From NCBI RefSeq assembly GCF_031755915.1, contig NC_083388.1, positions 25,203,001-25,267,000 on the forward strand: 64,000 nt of DNA. The letters run 5' to 3'. The DNA is from Ziziphus jujuba (Eukaryota > Streptophyta > Magnoliopsida > Rosales > Rhamnaceae). Shown here piece by piece: positions 50,122 to 61,033 of this stretch; position 1 is the stretch's first letter; each line of letters begins with the position of its first letter. The position numbers were made by a program, and so were the translations under genes. The notes below the pieces were generated by a model, which worked only from the letters and a program-made list of their open reading frames with translations, had not been told where the DNA came from and searched no databases.

Positions 50122-51338
50122 GGGATATTGGCAGCTATACACCCTGAATTTTATCGGGGTTGACACATTGCACCTTAAACTTTTTTTCCTAGCATTAGGC
50201 ACCCCAAACTTCTTTTTCTCTTGCACTGTTGGTTCTTCTGTCAAAAATGCTTAATGGAATCATCATGTGTTGCACATGTAATCATCAAATAAGGGTAAAT
50301 CAAGTCATTTCGTTGTTCTCAAATTAGAAATTAAAGCTTAAAAAATGGAGTTTTAGCCCTAATTTTGAAAGAGATATTGCATTTTGAAATGCCTCCATTT
50401 TTCTCTGCCCTAAAAAAAAGAGCAGGAATTGTGAAAAGACAGCCATGGAAGGATACAATCAGTTCCCAATTCGAAAGCTTCTTTGCACACAGAATAGTGC
50501 AATTCATTCGAGATGTGAGAAGCGTTGATCTCAATCATCGGCATTGACTAGATTGCTGTTTTGAATGCCGATGGCTGCTCGCACCATCCGATACTGTTAA
50601 TTTCAATCTGAGCAAGCTTCTCTAAAAGCCGATCGAATCTAGACCCCAGTAGAATCTCTGACATGCTAGGTGGCAAAGGTCTCAAACCTGATCTAGCACT
50701 GTCGCTGTAATAGAGCTTTAACCCACATCCCTCTGAACCACCATCGCGTTAGCTCCATCCAATGACGATCCGTGAAGCACGATCACCGAGTTGAAAGGAG
50801 AATGGTCGCTGCCACGTCTTTCAGATGAACAGAGCTTCCCTTTCCATTCCATAAACCATCAGAACCAGAATTTGCAATTAAAAAAAAAAAGATTTATTGG
50901 ATGGATTTTCAAGAAGTCTTCTCTACGAAAAGAAAAATCATCTTCATTCAAATAAGAGATAAAAAAAAAGGGATAAGGGTGGTGTCTGGGAGACAAGAAA
51001 ATGAAGAAATTAAGACTTTCTTGGAAAAAAATTTGGACAAAACTCTAAGAAACATTTCAGTTCTTCTATTTTTTTTCTGATTGTTTATTTTTTATAAATT
51101 TTGTTTTTAATTTGTATGATGAATTCAAATTTTCCATTGGGAAAGGGGTTTTGAAGAAACCTGAGAACAACAAAATGACCTGATCTACCCCCACTTGATG
51201 ATTCCGTTAAGCATTTTGACAGAAGAACCAACGGTGCAAGGGAAAAAGAAGTTTAGGGTGCATAATGCCAATAAAAAAATTTTAGGGTGCAATGTGTCAA
51301 CCCCTATAAAGTTCGGGATGCATAGCTACCAATATCCC
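50122..51338 (-). mobile_element. Pack-MULE carrying a RING E3 ligase fragment
   Basis: It has long terminal inverted repeats of about 150 bp. Both ends read GGGATATTGG(C/T)AGCTAT inward, followed by GGGGTTGACACATTGCACC. A perfect 9-bp TSD, TAAAAAATA, lies at 50,113-50,121 and 51,339-51,347. Long TIRs plus a 9-bp duplication are diagnostic of Mutator-like elements. No transposase is present. The interior carries a fragment of a plant gene, so it is a Pack-MULE. It lies in an intron of the Ulp1 gene, so its insertion need not have blocked that gene. Confidence 0.9.
50405..50815 (-). pseudogene. Captured RING-H2 E3 ubiquitin ligase fragment (RING1/RDUF-like)
   Basis: On the minus strand: SPFNSVIVLHGSS, then (after a frameshift) SGLRPLPPSMSEILLGSRFD, RLLEKLAQIEIN, PSAFKTAI, stop, SMPMIEINA, then the RING start HYSVCKEAFELGT and DCILPWLSFHNSC. 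This order matches plant RING1/RDUF-type E3 ligases, in which the RING-H2 finger follows such a linker. The segment between FELGT and DCILPWLS, which should carry the middle Cys/His zinc ligands, is missing in frame. TAG replaces a Glu codon before SMP. The last RING cysteines are also absent. It is a partial, non-functional capture. The family call is from knowledge of the motif series. Confidence 0.82.
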
Positions 51339-51684
51339 TAAAAAATATATCGTAGAATGACTTAAAGAAGAAGGCAACAGAAGGAGAAATTCGGCTTTCA
51401 CTTCCGGTGGATATCCTCACACAAGCTTTGGGAAAAAAGGAGTATAGAGGTAGGCTTAGGGGTCGAGGCAAAGGATATACTGTGTCTAACGTTTTCCATA
51501 CTCCTAAGCTGAGTTCACAAAAAAAGACTAAGTCAGAGGGAAGTGGAAACAATGCAGTCTATGAGATGCTGCTCAAAGGTCTGGTCGCGATCGTCAGAAA
51601 TTCAAGAAGCAACAGCGTTGCCCAAGTTGATGCACTCATATCGGCATGCGGTATTGACATTCCATCACTCACTCATCCAGCCAA

Positions 51685-51800
51685 TGATGTTGCTGCTCCT
51701 GGGACCCAAGTTGATGATGTTGCTGCTCAAGGGACCCCCCAGCCGATGATGTTGATGGTCCTAGGACCCAAGTCGATGATGTTGCTGCTCATGGGACCCA
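51685..51800 (+). repeat. Coding minisatellite in the Transposase_24/Ulp1 gene
   Basis: About four imperfect units of 30-36 bp built on GATGATGTTGCTGCTC...GGGACCCAAGT, encoding repeats like DVAAPGTQVD. The third unit is rearranged (CCCCCCAGCCGATG), which may have shifted the frame at the end of the exon. Confidence 0.75.
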
Positions 51801-53703
51801 ATCTACATCTAGGGTTGATGCTCCTCTGATCTGTCTATCACCGATGAGATGTTCAAAGGTAACTATTTCATTATATATATATACATATATATGTTTAAGT
51901 GGGTTATTATTATCTATATAGCTCCCATGGTTGAAGAGCCCTACCTACCACCATGAGGTCATGGGATTGAGTCTTTAAGTTGAAGGAATATTATCATGTG
52001 AACATGTATTAATTTTTTATTTTTTCTTTAACTTTGCAGGGTGTAAAATGCAATCTTGCACAAGGCAATATTGGCCATATACTAGCACGTGGCACTTTGG
52101 TACCTTCACTGCTAACAGATATGTACCATGGTGTGAAGCTAGGTGCAGCAAATTATAAGGTTACTATTGATGACGTTATTGATGGATTTGCACCTTTGCT
52201 TATTCTGTCATTTGACATCATATGTGTCGGTGATGCTGAAGGTTTATTTGTTGCATGGCCAAGAGATCTTGTTATCTTGCCATCTGAAGAGGTATTGTTC
52301 GATGCAACTATATATAATAATGAAGTTTAAAATAATTTTGTTTTTGTATATAATAATGAAGTTTAAAATAATTTCGTTTTTGTTCTACTTTAAATGTTGT
52401 TTGTTGATATTTGTAGGGAAGTTCGAACAGGTCAAATGTTGATAATGATCAAGATGATAATGTTGATCCCTTAGTCGTTACCCCATTGATCCAAGAGTTG
52501 TTACGTCGGATCAAGGACGTTGATAGCGATCATTTATGGTTTTTTTATAATATGAAAAAAGAGATCTTTAGGGAAGAACGACAGTTGGGCATAGCGAGGA
52601 GCGACATAAATTATTTTTGTTACATGCAAGAATTATCTTCCGAATGCATCTTGTTCTACATAAGCTAACCTAAATTTGGATGTGTTCATAACTAATTCTT
52701 CAATTTAATTAATTATAAACACTATAATTACTTGTAATCGGGTTATGTAGGCATTTATGTGAGGGATTGACGGGCTCCTTTGAAAGGAATTATTGCTTTG
52801 GTCATCCAGATATTATTGCTTCGGTTGGTCATCCAAATCTTCATGAACAGATGATAAATATATTGAGTAGATGGCAAGATGCAAGAAATAATCAACTATG
52901 GTTCATTCCCTACTGTACAAGGTAATATTGTAATAGTTTTAATTGAATTATGTTGTGAAAATATTAATTTCAAAAAACATCATATTAACTAAAATATTTA
53001 TTAGTGTTTTTAGGAATCATTGGATGCTATGTGTTGTTGATGTATACAAAGCAGTAGCACGATTTTTTGATTCTTTGAAGACTCATAAGAATACAATTGA
53101 TAAGGATCTAAAAACTTTGATCGACGAGTAAGTTAATAACTCTAATTTTTTTAATTAATTGTTCTTATATTGGATATGTACTTTTGAAGCTACAATATAA
53201 TATTATACAATATTTATATTTCCATGTAGTTCCTTCGTTGCATGGAACCAAGGGAAGACATATGAAAAGAAACTTCAGTGGCAAAATACTAAGGTAATTA
53301 TTATATATAAACTGAGCATTATTAGTTGTTAGTTAATTTAAATACTTGTATATGTTCGTATCTAATATTACACATAATTTATTGTTTGCAAATTTAGACA
53401 CCGATGCAGCCCGGGAGTACGGAATGCGGTTACTATATTATGAAGATAATGCGAGATATCATTAGGAGCAAAGTTCCTCCTCGAGACTTAAGAGGAATGG
53501 TAAATTATTATTAATTTAATGATTTCATAATATTTCTATTTTGTAATAATTAATATTTATGATTATTTGTATATGTATTAACATAAGTTTATCATGTTCA
53601 ATATGAAGGTATCACTTGGTTACAAGCTGAAAATGTCAACGAATTTAGAGATGAATGGGCAACAGCGATGATTAGAAGTATCTCAAACCAATGAATATCT
53701 ATG

Positions 53704-54765
53704 TGATGCGAACCCGCCCGAGCTCACACCACCGAAAACTCGCTGGGGTACCGATCCGATACGGATGAAGTCTGGACCGATCACTAGGGCTCAAGCTAAG
53801 AGGTTTAAGGACAACCTTGCTGCCTTTATCCAGAGAGTAATTCATTCTCAAAAGGGCTTGTCCATACCTGAAGATTAAAGACCTATTTTAAGTATCCAAG
53901 TGGTGGAAGCTGATACATCGGATACCCATACATCGGACATTTTATATCGGCCACATTTGCCTCGGACATCGGAGCCTTGCCTTGGACATCTGATCTTGGA
54001 CTTCGGATATCGGAAGTAACTTAGCTCGGACAGACATCAGTTAGCTCGGCCAGCATAACTTAGCTCGGACAAACATCAGTTAGCTCGGCCAGACATAACT
54101 TAGCTCAGACAGACATCAGTTAGCTCGGATAGGCCATAAGTTAGCTCGAACATCAGGCAGACATAAGTTATCTCGGTTGAAGACATAATTCAGCCTAGAT
54201 GTCAAAGTCAACTCGTTACCTAATTTGCGATTGACTTTATTTCTTTTTGGGTTTTTTTTATTTATTTATTTTCTGGAAAAATAACTTTAGGAAGGTTTTT
54301 ATTTTATTCTTTCCATTGTAAATTAATTAATTCCTAATTTAATATAAAGGAATTAATTAATCAAACTTAGATTAGGAAAGGAAGTATAGTTTCGGCCAAC
54401 TAGGTTTCTTTATGCGTGTGGCCGGTTTTTCCTAGGGTTTTTAGGATTTATTTTGTTTCTTTCAAATCCTATTTAAAGGCTTATTTTTCAATAAGAATAC
54501 AACTTTGATTTGATAAAGAAAATACTTGTGAGATTAATTATCTCTTTGTTCTTTGAGAACACCTAAAACACTATTAGAGAATTGGTTGTTTTAGCTTCAC
54601 TTATCAATAGGTTTTCCATCCCCTATTGTGGCATCTACATTATACAAAGGTTTCTAACCACAGGTTGGTTAGGCGTTGAGGTCCATTCCATTAAAACTTG
54701 AACTTAATTGAGATCCGGGCTAATATAATACGGGTTTAGGAGCAGGTCATCCTAGGTTCGTATCA
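53704..54765 (+). repeat. 5' LTR of element F
   Basis: TGATGCGAACCCGCC ... GGTTCGTATCA, 1,062 bp. It holds a minisatellite at about 54,018-54,170 with units TTAGCTCGG(A/C)CAGACAT. It has one extra unit (about 27 bp) relative to the 3' LTR. Its first 180 bp are the same sequence that encodes the pol C-terminus in the 3' LTR. Confidence 0.94.
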
Positions 54766-54767
54766 TT

Positions 54768-54779
54768 TGGTATCATAGC
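54768..54779 (+). other. Primer binding site of element F
   Basis: TGGTATCATAGC starts 2 bases after the 5' LTR. It matches the common plant initiator-Met tRNA primer site TGGTATCAGAGC with one difference. Confidence 0.8.
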
Positions 54780-55941
54780 TAAATTTTGTTCAGGTTTGAT
54801 CTATCTTTATTTGACTTATTTGTTTTTGCGTTATTCTGCAATTTTAGCATTAGGTTAAGGTTGCATCCATTCCATACACGTTCTTCATTTAAAAAAAAAA
54901 AATCATTCCTAGTTGAATTAGGATTTCCTAGTTTTATCGTATTTTTGTTTCCTAATTTGTTGGTTGTTTTTCATCATTGTTTTTGTTAATTTTAGTTTTT
55001 GTTGATTTTTCTTTGCTATTTTAGTCTTAAATATTTGCATTCATATATTAAAAAAAAAAAAGAAAAACAAAAGAAGGGTTTGCGGCAACATATTAAAAAA
55101 AAAAAAAAAAACTGCATTTTTTTTTCTTGTTGGAGGCCACGGGTTTGGTGGATTTTTGGTGTGGAATTGCAATTTTTAGTGTTGATATTTGATACTGCGG
55201 TTGCTTTATGATCTGTGAGTTAAAAAAAAAAAAAAAAAGAAGAAGAAGAACAAGCCAAAAAAAAAAAAAAAAACAAAACAAAAAAATTCGGTTTGTTGGA
55301 GTTTGAGTTGTTTGCTGGAGATTTGTTGGAGCTACTGGTTTGTGATTATTTATTCAATATTTGGAGTTGCTGGAGAATTTTTGCTGCTGGATATTTAGAA
55401 TTGTGGGTGTTTAAATTATTTGGATTAAAATTAGATAAAGGATTTGATACAAAACTTGAATTACAAGAACAACAACCAACACTTTTCTATATTTTTGTTT
55501 TCTTTTATTCTTGTTCGTATTTGAATTTCTTTTTCTAGAATTTTATTCTTGAACTCATAATCTATTACCATCTGGTCCAGTTCTTCAAAATTCCAAAGTT
55601 TTCTCATTAATTTGTTTTGTTTTGTCTAGAAAAAACCGAACATAGGTATTTTCATTCGTTCGGTATTTGTTTATTTTTGCTTACTGTTTTGTTGGTAAGT
55701 TTAATTAAAACATACTAGTGATCTAATTGCTATTTTGTGGGTGTTTTAATTAGAACTTTGAGATAAATCATTGAGTGGAAAAAAGGCAAGAGTGTGTGAG
55801 CTTAAAAGAGGGTAAAAGCCGAAACAAGTGTGCAAACACGAGTGTCGAGTCCTTATTTGAGTGAAACACATAAGGGAGTGAAATTGGTAAGGTCCTATTT
55901 TATTTCTATTGCATTATTATACTAACATGATAGAATAAAGA
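54780..55941. other. Untranslated leader of element F
   Basis: Between primer site and gag. Several pure A-runs (55,050-55,280). No coding sequence recognised. Confidence 0.6.
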
Positions 55942-57038
55942 ATGAGTAGAGGAGAGCCACCCTTGAGGATCAATGAGGAGGAGTCCGTAGCATTCCATGG
56001 CGATGCCCGAGTTACCGGGAGTGGAGACCAAGTGGACATGAGAGCTGTTTTGGAGTCAATACAGCGGGTTAGTGCTCAAGTTGAGCATGTGAATCAAAGA
56101 GTAGGAAGACTAGAAGCCTCACAAGGAATGCCAAATACAAGAAATAGGACAGAATTCCATGGAGGACGAGGAAGTCGTGAGAGACCGAGAGAGGAATTTG
56201 ATGAGGAGCCATTCGGTGGAGACTTTGAGGAAGGCATGGACGAAACTTTTGCTGTCCAAGATAGAGCTGGCCATGGAAGATATAGGAGGGAAGATACAGA
56301 TGATGATTTGGGAAATATCAAGGTTAACATCCCACCTTTTATGGGTAAAAGTGATCCCGAAGCTTATTTGGAGTAGGAAGAAAAAATGGAGATGATTTTT
56401 GACTGCCACAACTATTCGGAAGGTAAGAAGGTGAAATTGACAGCAATGGAGTTTGAAAATTATGCACTCCAATGGTGGACCAATGAGCAAAATACCAGAA
56501 GGAGAGTTGGTGATGATTTAATCTTGACATGGCGTCAAATGAAAGGAGCCATGAGGAAACGGTTGATGCCATCCCATTACCATAGGTTGCTGCATCAAAG
56601 GCTTCAATATTTGTCTCAAAGAAGTAGGTCCGTGGAGGATTATTACAAAGAAATAGAGATGTTAATGATGAGGCTGAATATGAATGAGGATAGGGAGGCA
56701 ACAATGGCAAGATTCCTTGGAGGGTTAAACCGTGACATTGCCAACCAGCTTGAATTACAACAATACTTGGAATTGGAGGAGATGTTGCATGTAGCAATTA
56801 AGCTTGAGAACCAATTCAAGAGGAGGGGTGTTAGCCCACGGTTTGGAGGAGTTTCTAGCAGTGGAAGGACAAGTTCAAGTGGCTGGAAAAACAATTCTAC
56901 TTACGAAAGCAAGCAGAAGCCGAAGCTTGGTGAAGAAGCTACTAACCGGCCAAGATGGGAACTTAAAGCCGAATCTGTCCAAGCCATTAAAGGTGAGGTA
57001 AAATCTGAACCTAAACCTCAAAAGTCAAGAGAATTATT
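55942..57038 (+). pseudogene. Gag of element F
   Basis: Starts MSRGEPPLRINEEE. A coiled-coil-like stretch follows, then the gypsy gag core: NIKVNIPPFMGKSDPEAYLE, FDCHNYSEGKKVKLTAMEFE, YALQWW, RSVEDYYKEIEMLMMRLNM, EDREATMARFLGGLNRDIAN. TAG at 56,374 stands where the family has Trp after YLE. The frame shifts between about 56,980 and 57,038, before the zinc knuckle. Gag normally forms the particle that houses reverse transcription. Confidence 0.88.
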
Positions 57039-57863
57039 TGTTTCAAGTGCCAAGGAAGAGGACATATAGCCAGCCAATGCCGGAATAGAAGAATAATGGT
57101 AATTAAGGGTAATGGAGAAGTGGAATCCGAGAGTGAAGCTAGTGGGGCTGAAACCGAGCAAGAGGAGGATTGCAATGAAGATGAAGCCGAACCTGTAGAT
57201 ACATCTAATGCCGAGTTGAGCTTAGTTTCAAGGAGAGTACTTGCTGTTTACAAAGATGAAGAGCAGATACAAAGAGAAAACATCTTCCACACTCGCTGCG
57301 AAATACAAGGTAAAATTGTTAGCTTGATTATAGATAGTGGGAGTTGTACCAATGTGATATGTAACCTTGTAGTTGATAAATTAGTCTTGAAAACAATTAA
57401 ACATTCAGAACCCTATAGGTTACAATGGTTAAATGATAGTGGTGAGATGAGGGTAAATAAACAAGCCAAAGTAAAATTTAGTATAGGTATATATGAGGAT
57501 GTAGTCTTATGTGATATTGTTCTCATGATTGCTGGACATATACTATTAGGTAGACCATGGCAATTTGATAAAGATGCTACTCATTTTGGTCGAGAAAATA
57601 GTATTGTTTTCAGGTTTAAAGGGAAGAAGGTCAAGCTGGAACCATTATCTCCTAAAGAGGTTTACAAAGACCAATTACAAATGCAACAAAGGAGAGAAGC
57701 CGAAAAGCTCAAGGAAAAAGCAAGTATGGCACCAACGGCTTCACCACCCTTTCAAGGAGTTAAGAATGAGGTTGCTGACCAAGGTAAGGTTTCTAAGACT
57801 CATATTGAGTGGAAAGATCAAGGAAAAGCCGAAAGAGAGGGGAAAGAAAGTGGCAAACACTAG
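57039..57863 (+). pseudogene. Zinc knuckle and aspartic protease of element F
   Basis: A CCHC zinc knuckle (CFKCQGRGHIASQC, 57,039-57,080) is in frame with the protease. An acidic linker follows, then the protease active site IDSGSCTNVI (57,331-57,360) and the flap/LLGRPW end (57,540-57,560). The catalytic Asp is kept. The frame ends at a TAG at 57,861 within a Lys/Glu-rich linker, where a frameshift leads into the RT frame. Confidence 0.88.
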
Positions 57864-59385
57864 AGCATGGAGAAGGAAGAAAAATCCGAAGGTTTGTGCC
57901 AATCCAAGGGAAAAAAAAAAAGAAAAAGAAAGGTTAAGTAGCAACTTTTATTTGAGTTTAGGAAATATTAATAAAGTTATTGAGTGTAAGAAACCTTTGC
58001 TGTTCATGATTTATTAAGAAAATTATTTTAATGATCAAACTAACTTTGAAGAACTTGAATTGCCAAGTTCAATGATTTCTCTTTTGAAGGAATTTGGAGA
58101 TGTCTTCCCAAATGAAATTCCAAGTGGACTACCACCTATCCGAGGGATAGAAAATCAAATTGACTTTGTTCCAGGGGCTACTATACCAAATAGACCAGCT
58201 TATAGGAGCAATCACGAAGAAACAAAGGAGCTGCAAAAACAGGTAAGTGATTTGCTTGATAAAGGATACATTTGTGAGAGTTTAAGTCCATGTGCTGTTC
58301 CTATTTTTTTGGTACCTAAAAAGGATGGTTCTTGGAGAATGTGTGTTGATTGTAGGGCTAGAAATAACATTACCATCAAATATAGGCATCCCATTCCTAG
58401 ATTAGATGATATGCTTGATGAGTTGCATGGTGCTTGCATGTTTACAAAAATTGATCTTAGGAGTGGTTATCATCAAATTAGGATGAAAGAAGGTGATGAA
58501 TAGAAAACCGCATTCAAAACTAAATATGGGCTGTATGAATGGTTGGTTATGCCTTTTGGACTATCCAATGCACCTAGTACTTGTATGAGGCTTATGAATC
58601 ATGTAATGCGTCCATTTATTGGTAAATTTGTGGTTGTTTATTTTGATGGAATTCTAATATATAGCCGAAATTTGGATGACCATGTGGACCAACTTAAACA
58701 AGTTTTGCAAGTTCTTAGAAAGGAAAGATTGTTTACTAACATTAAAAAATGTGAATTTTGCAAAGATGAGCTTGTGTTTCTAGGATTTGTAGTAAGTGCT
58801 GCAAGAATCACAGTTGACCAAGCTAAGGTGAAAGCAATTCAAGAGTGGCCGGTTCCTACTTCTATCACCCAAGTGAGGAGCTTTCATGGCTTGGCAAGCT
58901 TTTATAGAAGATTTGTCAAGGATTTTAGTACCATAGAAGCACCATTGAATGAAGTTGTCAAGAAGAATGTCGGCTTCAAATGGGGGGAAGTACAAGAAAA
59001 ATCTTTTAATTTGTTGAAAGAAAAATTGTGTAATGCACCTTTGTTAGTTTTGCCAAATTTTTCTAAGACTTTTGAAATTGAGTGTGATGCTTCGGGTGTA
59101 GGTACTGGAGCTGTCTTAATGCAAGAAGGAAGACCCGTAGCCTACTTTAGTGAAAAATTAAATGGAGCTGCCCTAAACTACCCGACTTATGACAAGGAGA
59201 TGTATACTTTGGTGAGGGCTTTGGAAACATGGCAGCATTATCTCATGCCAAAGGAGTTTGTGATTCATACAGATCATGAGTCTTTGAAGCATCTCAAGGG
59301 TCAAGGAAAGCTCAACCGAAGTCATGCCAAGTGGATTGAATTTATTGAAACCTTTCCATATGTGATCCGCTACAATAAAAGGTAA
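57864..59385 (+). pseudogene. Reverse transcriptase and RNase H of element F
   Basis: Linker, then a stop at 58,015, then RT: EIPSGLPPIRGIENQIDFVP, PNRPAYRSN, CAVPIFLVPKKDGSWRMCVD, RHPIPRLDDMLDELHG, FTKIDLRSGYHQIRM, stop TAG at 58,501 (Trp in the family), [13 protein letters not shown]. The catalytic box reads [11 protein letters not shown]: the second of the two essential aspartates is Gly (GGA at 58,648-58,650). RNase H follows ([48 protein letters not shown]) and ends in a frameshift near 59,380. Confidence 0.92.
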
Positions 59386-59392
59386 AGAAAAT

Positions 59393-60391
59393 GTGGTTGC
59401 CGATGCATTATCCCGAAGGTATGTACTCTTTTCTACCTTAGATGCTAGATTGCTTGGATTTGAACAATTGAAAGAACTTTATAAGTATGATAGTGACTTT
59501 GGAGAAATTTTTAGAACCTGTTTGAAACATGGATTTAATAAATTTTACATATTTGAGGGATATTTGTTTAAGGAAAACATACTTTGTGTGCGTAATTGTA
59601 GCATTAGGGAATTATTGGTGCGGGTAGGATATGGGGGTGGTTTAATGGGCCATTTTGGTGTTTTGAAAACTTTATCCTTGCTGCAAGAACATTTTTATTG
59701 GCCTAACATGAGGAGAGATGTTGAGAGAATTTGTGAAAGATGTTTGAAGTGCCGAAAAACAAAATCAACATTGAAGCCGCATGGATTGTATAAGCCTTTG
59801 CCGATTCCTACCTATCCTTGGGTAGATTTGTCTATGGATTTTATTCTTGATTTGCCTAGGTCAAGGACAGGTAAGGATTCAATATTTGTTGTAGTAGATA
59901 GGTTTTCTAATATGGCACATATTATTGCATGTAACAAAACTGATGATGCATCCAATATTGCTAATTTATTTTTCAAGGAAATTGTGAGATTGCATGGAAT
60001 GCAAAGAACTATTGTTTCAGATAGGGATGCTAAGTTCTTAAGCTATTTTTGGAAAACTTTGTGGGCTAAATTAGGTACTAAGCTTTTATTTTCAACTACT
60101 TGTCATCCACAAACTGATGGACAAACCGAAGTAGTAAATAGAACCTTGTCTGCATTGTTGAGAGCATTAATTAGTAGAAATTTAAGAACTTAGGAAGAAT
60201 GTTTGCCACATGTTGAATTTGCATATAATAGGTCTTTACATTCAGCAACTAAATTTACTCCATTTGAAATTGTTTATGGTTTTAATCCTTTGACTCCATT
60301 AGATTTAACACCTTTACCTTTAAGTGAGCATGCTAATCTAGATGGAAAACAAAAAGCTGAATTTGTAAAGCAGATTCATGAGAAGGCGTGA
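59393..60391 (+). pseudogene. Integrase of element F
   Basis: It begins at [10 protein letters not shown], the RNase H/integrase link. In the zinc domain ([12 protein letters not shown] ... [10 protein letters not shown] ... [11 protein letters not shown]) the first His of the HHCC set appears to be Tyr (VGYGGG). The DDE catalytic residues are present: [17 protein letters not shown] and [10 protein letters not shown] at 60,191 stands where Trp is expected before [14 protein letters not shown], and TGA at 60,389 interrupts the QIHEKA-ANIERRN segment. Confidence 0.9.
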
Positions 60392-60427
60392 GCAAATATT
60401 GAGAGGAGGAACGAGCAATATGCAAAG

Positions 60428-61033
60428 GTGGCTAATCAAGGCCGAAAATCAAAGGTGTTTGAACCTGGAGATTGGGTGTGGCTGCATTTAAGGAAAGAAA
60501 GGTTTCCTGAACAAAGGAAATCCAAACTAATGCCGAGGGGAGATGGACCTTTTCAAGTTTTGGAGAGGATAAATGACAATGCCTACAAACTTGATTTACC
60601 GGGTGAGTATAGTGTTAGTGTCACCTTTAATGTTCCTGATTTATCTCCTTTTGCTGCAGGTGATGACTTCGATTTGAGGACAAAAACTTTTCAAGAGGAG
60701 GGGAATGATGCGAACCCGCCTGAGCTCACACCACCAACAACTCGCTGGGGTACTGATCCGATACGGATGAAGTCTGGACCGATCACTAGGGCTCAAGCTA
60801 AGAGGTTTAAGGACAACCTTGCTGCCTTTATCCAGAGAGTAATTCATTCTCAAAAGGGCTTGTCCATATCTGAAGATAAAAGACCTGTTTTAAGTATCCA
60901 AGTGGTGGAAGGTGATACATCGGATACCCATACATCGGACATTTTATATCGGACACATTTGCCTCGCACATCGGAGCCTTGCCTCGAACATCTGGTCTCG
61001 GATTTCGGACATCAGTTAGCTCGGCCAGCATAA
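60428..61033 (+). pseudogene. Pol C-terminal segment of element F, reading into the 3' LTR
   Basis: Integrase C-terminal fold (KVFEPGDWVWLHLRKERFPE, KLMPRGDGPFQVLERINDNAY, FNVPDLSPFAAGDD) up to about 60,700. It then continues open through the polypurine tract and 327 bases into the 3' LTR (GPITRAQAKRFKDNLAAFIQ). The last conserved pol motif is thus encoded by LTR sequence. Confidence 0.85.
60693..60705 (+). other. Polypurine tract of element F
   Basis: AAGAGGAGGGGAA immediately before the 3' LTR. It is the expected plus-strand primer. Confidence 0.85.

Larger units (their letters stand above)
48894..53694 (+). pseudogene. CACTA second gene: Transposase_24-like plus Ulp1 (C48) protease
   Basis: Multi-exon gene. 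Exon A (48,894 to about 49,212) starts MDPFNEHV and holds PNWRAVSDRLKDNLWASIK. Exon B (49,381-49,593) has DFCDKWRKFKNYLYRYFVRP. Exon C (about 49,725-49,818) reads YPHRMGGMGYARLERAI and exon D (49,914 to about 50,029) DDLWIWARMGKDGKYAN, both typical of plant Ptta/En/Spm proteins (Transposase_24). Exon E (about 51,370-51,840) has ALGKKEYRGRLRGRGKGYT. Later exons (from 52,040; 52,418; 52,752; 53,005; 53,230; 53,399; 53,607) form the Ulp1 domain. Its catalytic set is visible: His (NHWML, 53,018), Asp (FFDSLK, 53,069), Gln (53,407), Cys (GSTECGYY, 53,425). Stop TGA 53,692-53,694. TGA at 49,101 interrupts exon A, and a Pack-MULE sits in the intron after exon D. Possibly inactive despite the intact protease site. 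Confidence 0.82.

Noticed and set aside
54786..55538. Short hydrophobic frames in the leader of element F
   Set aside because: They consist of T- or A-run translations with no similarity to gag or env and precede the clear gag start at 55,942.
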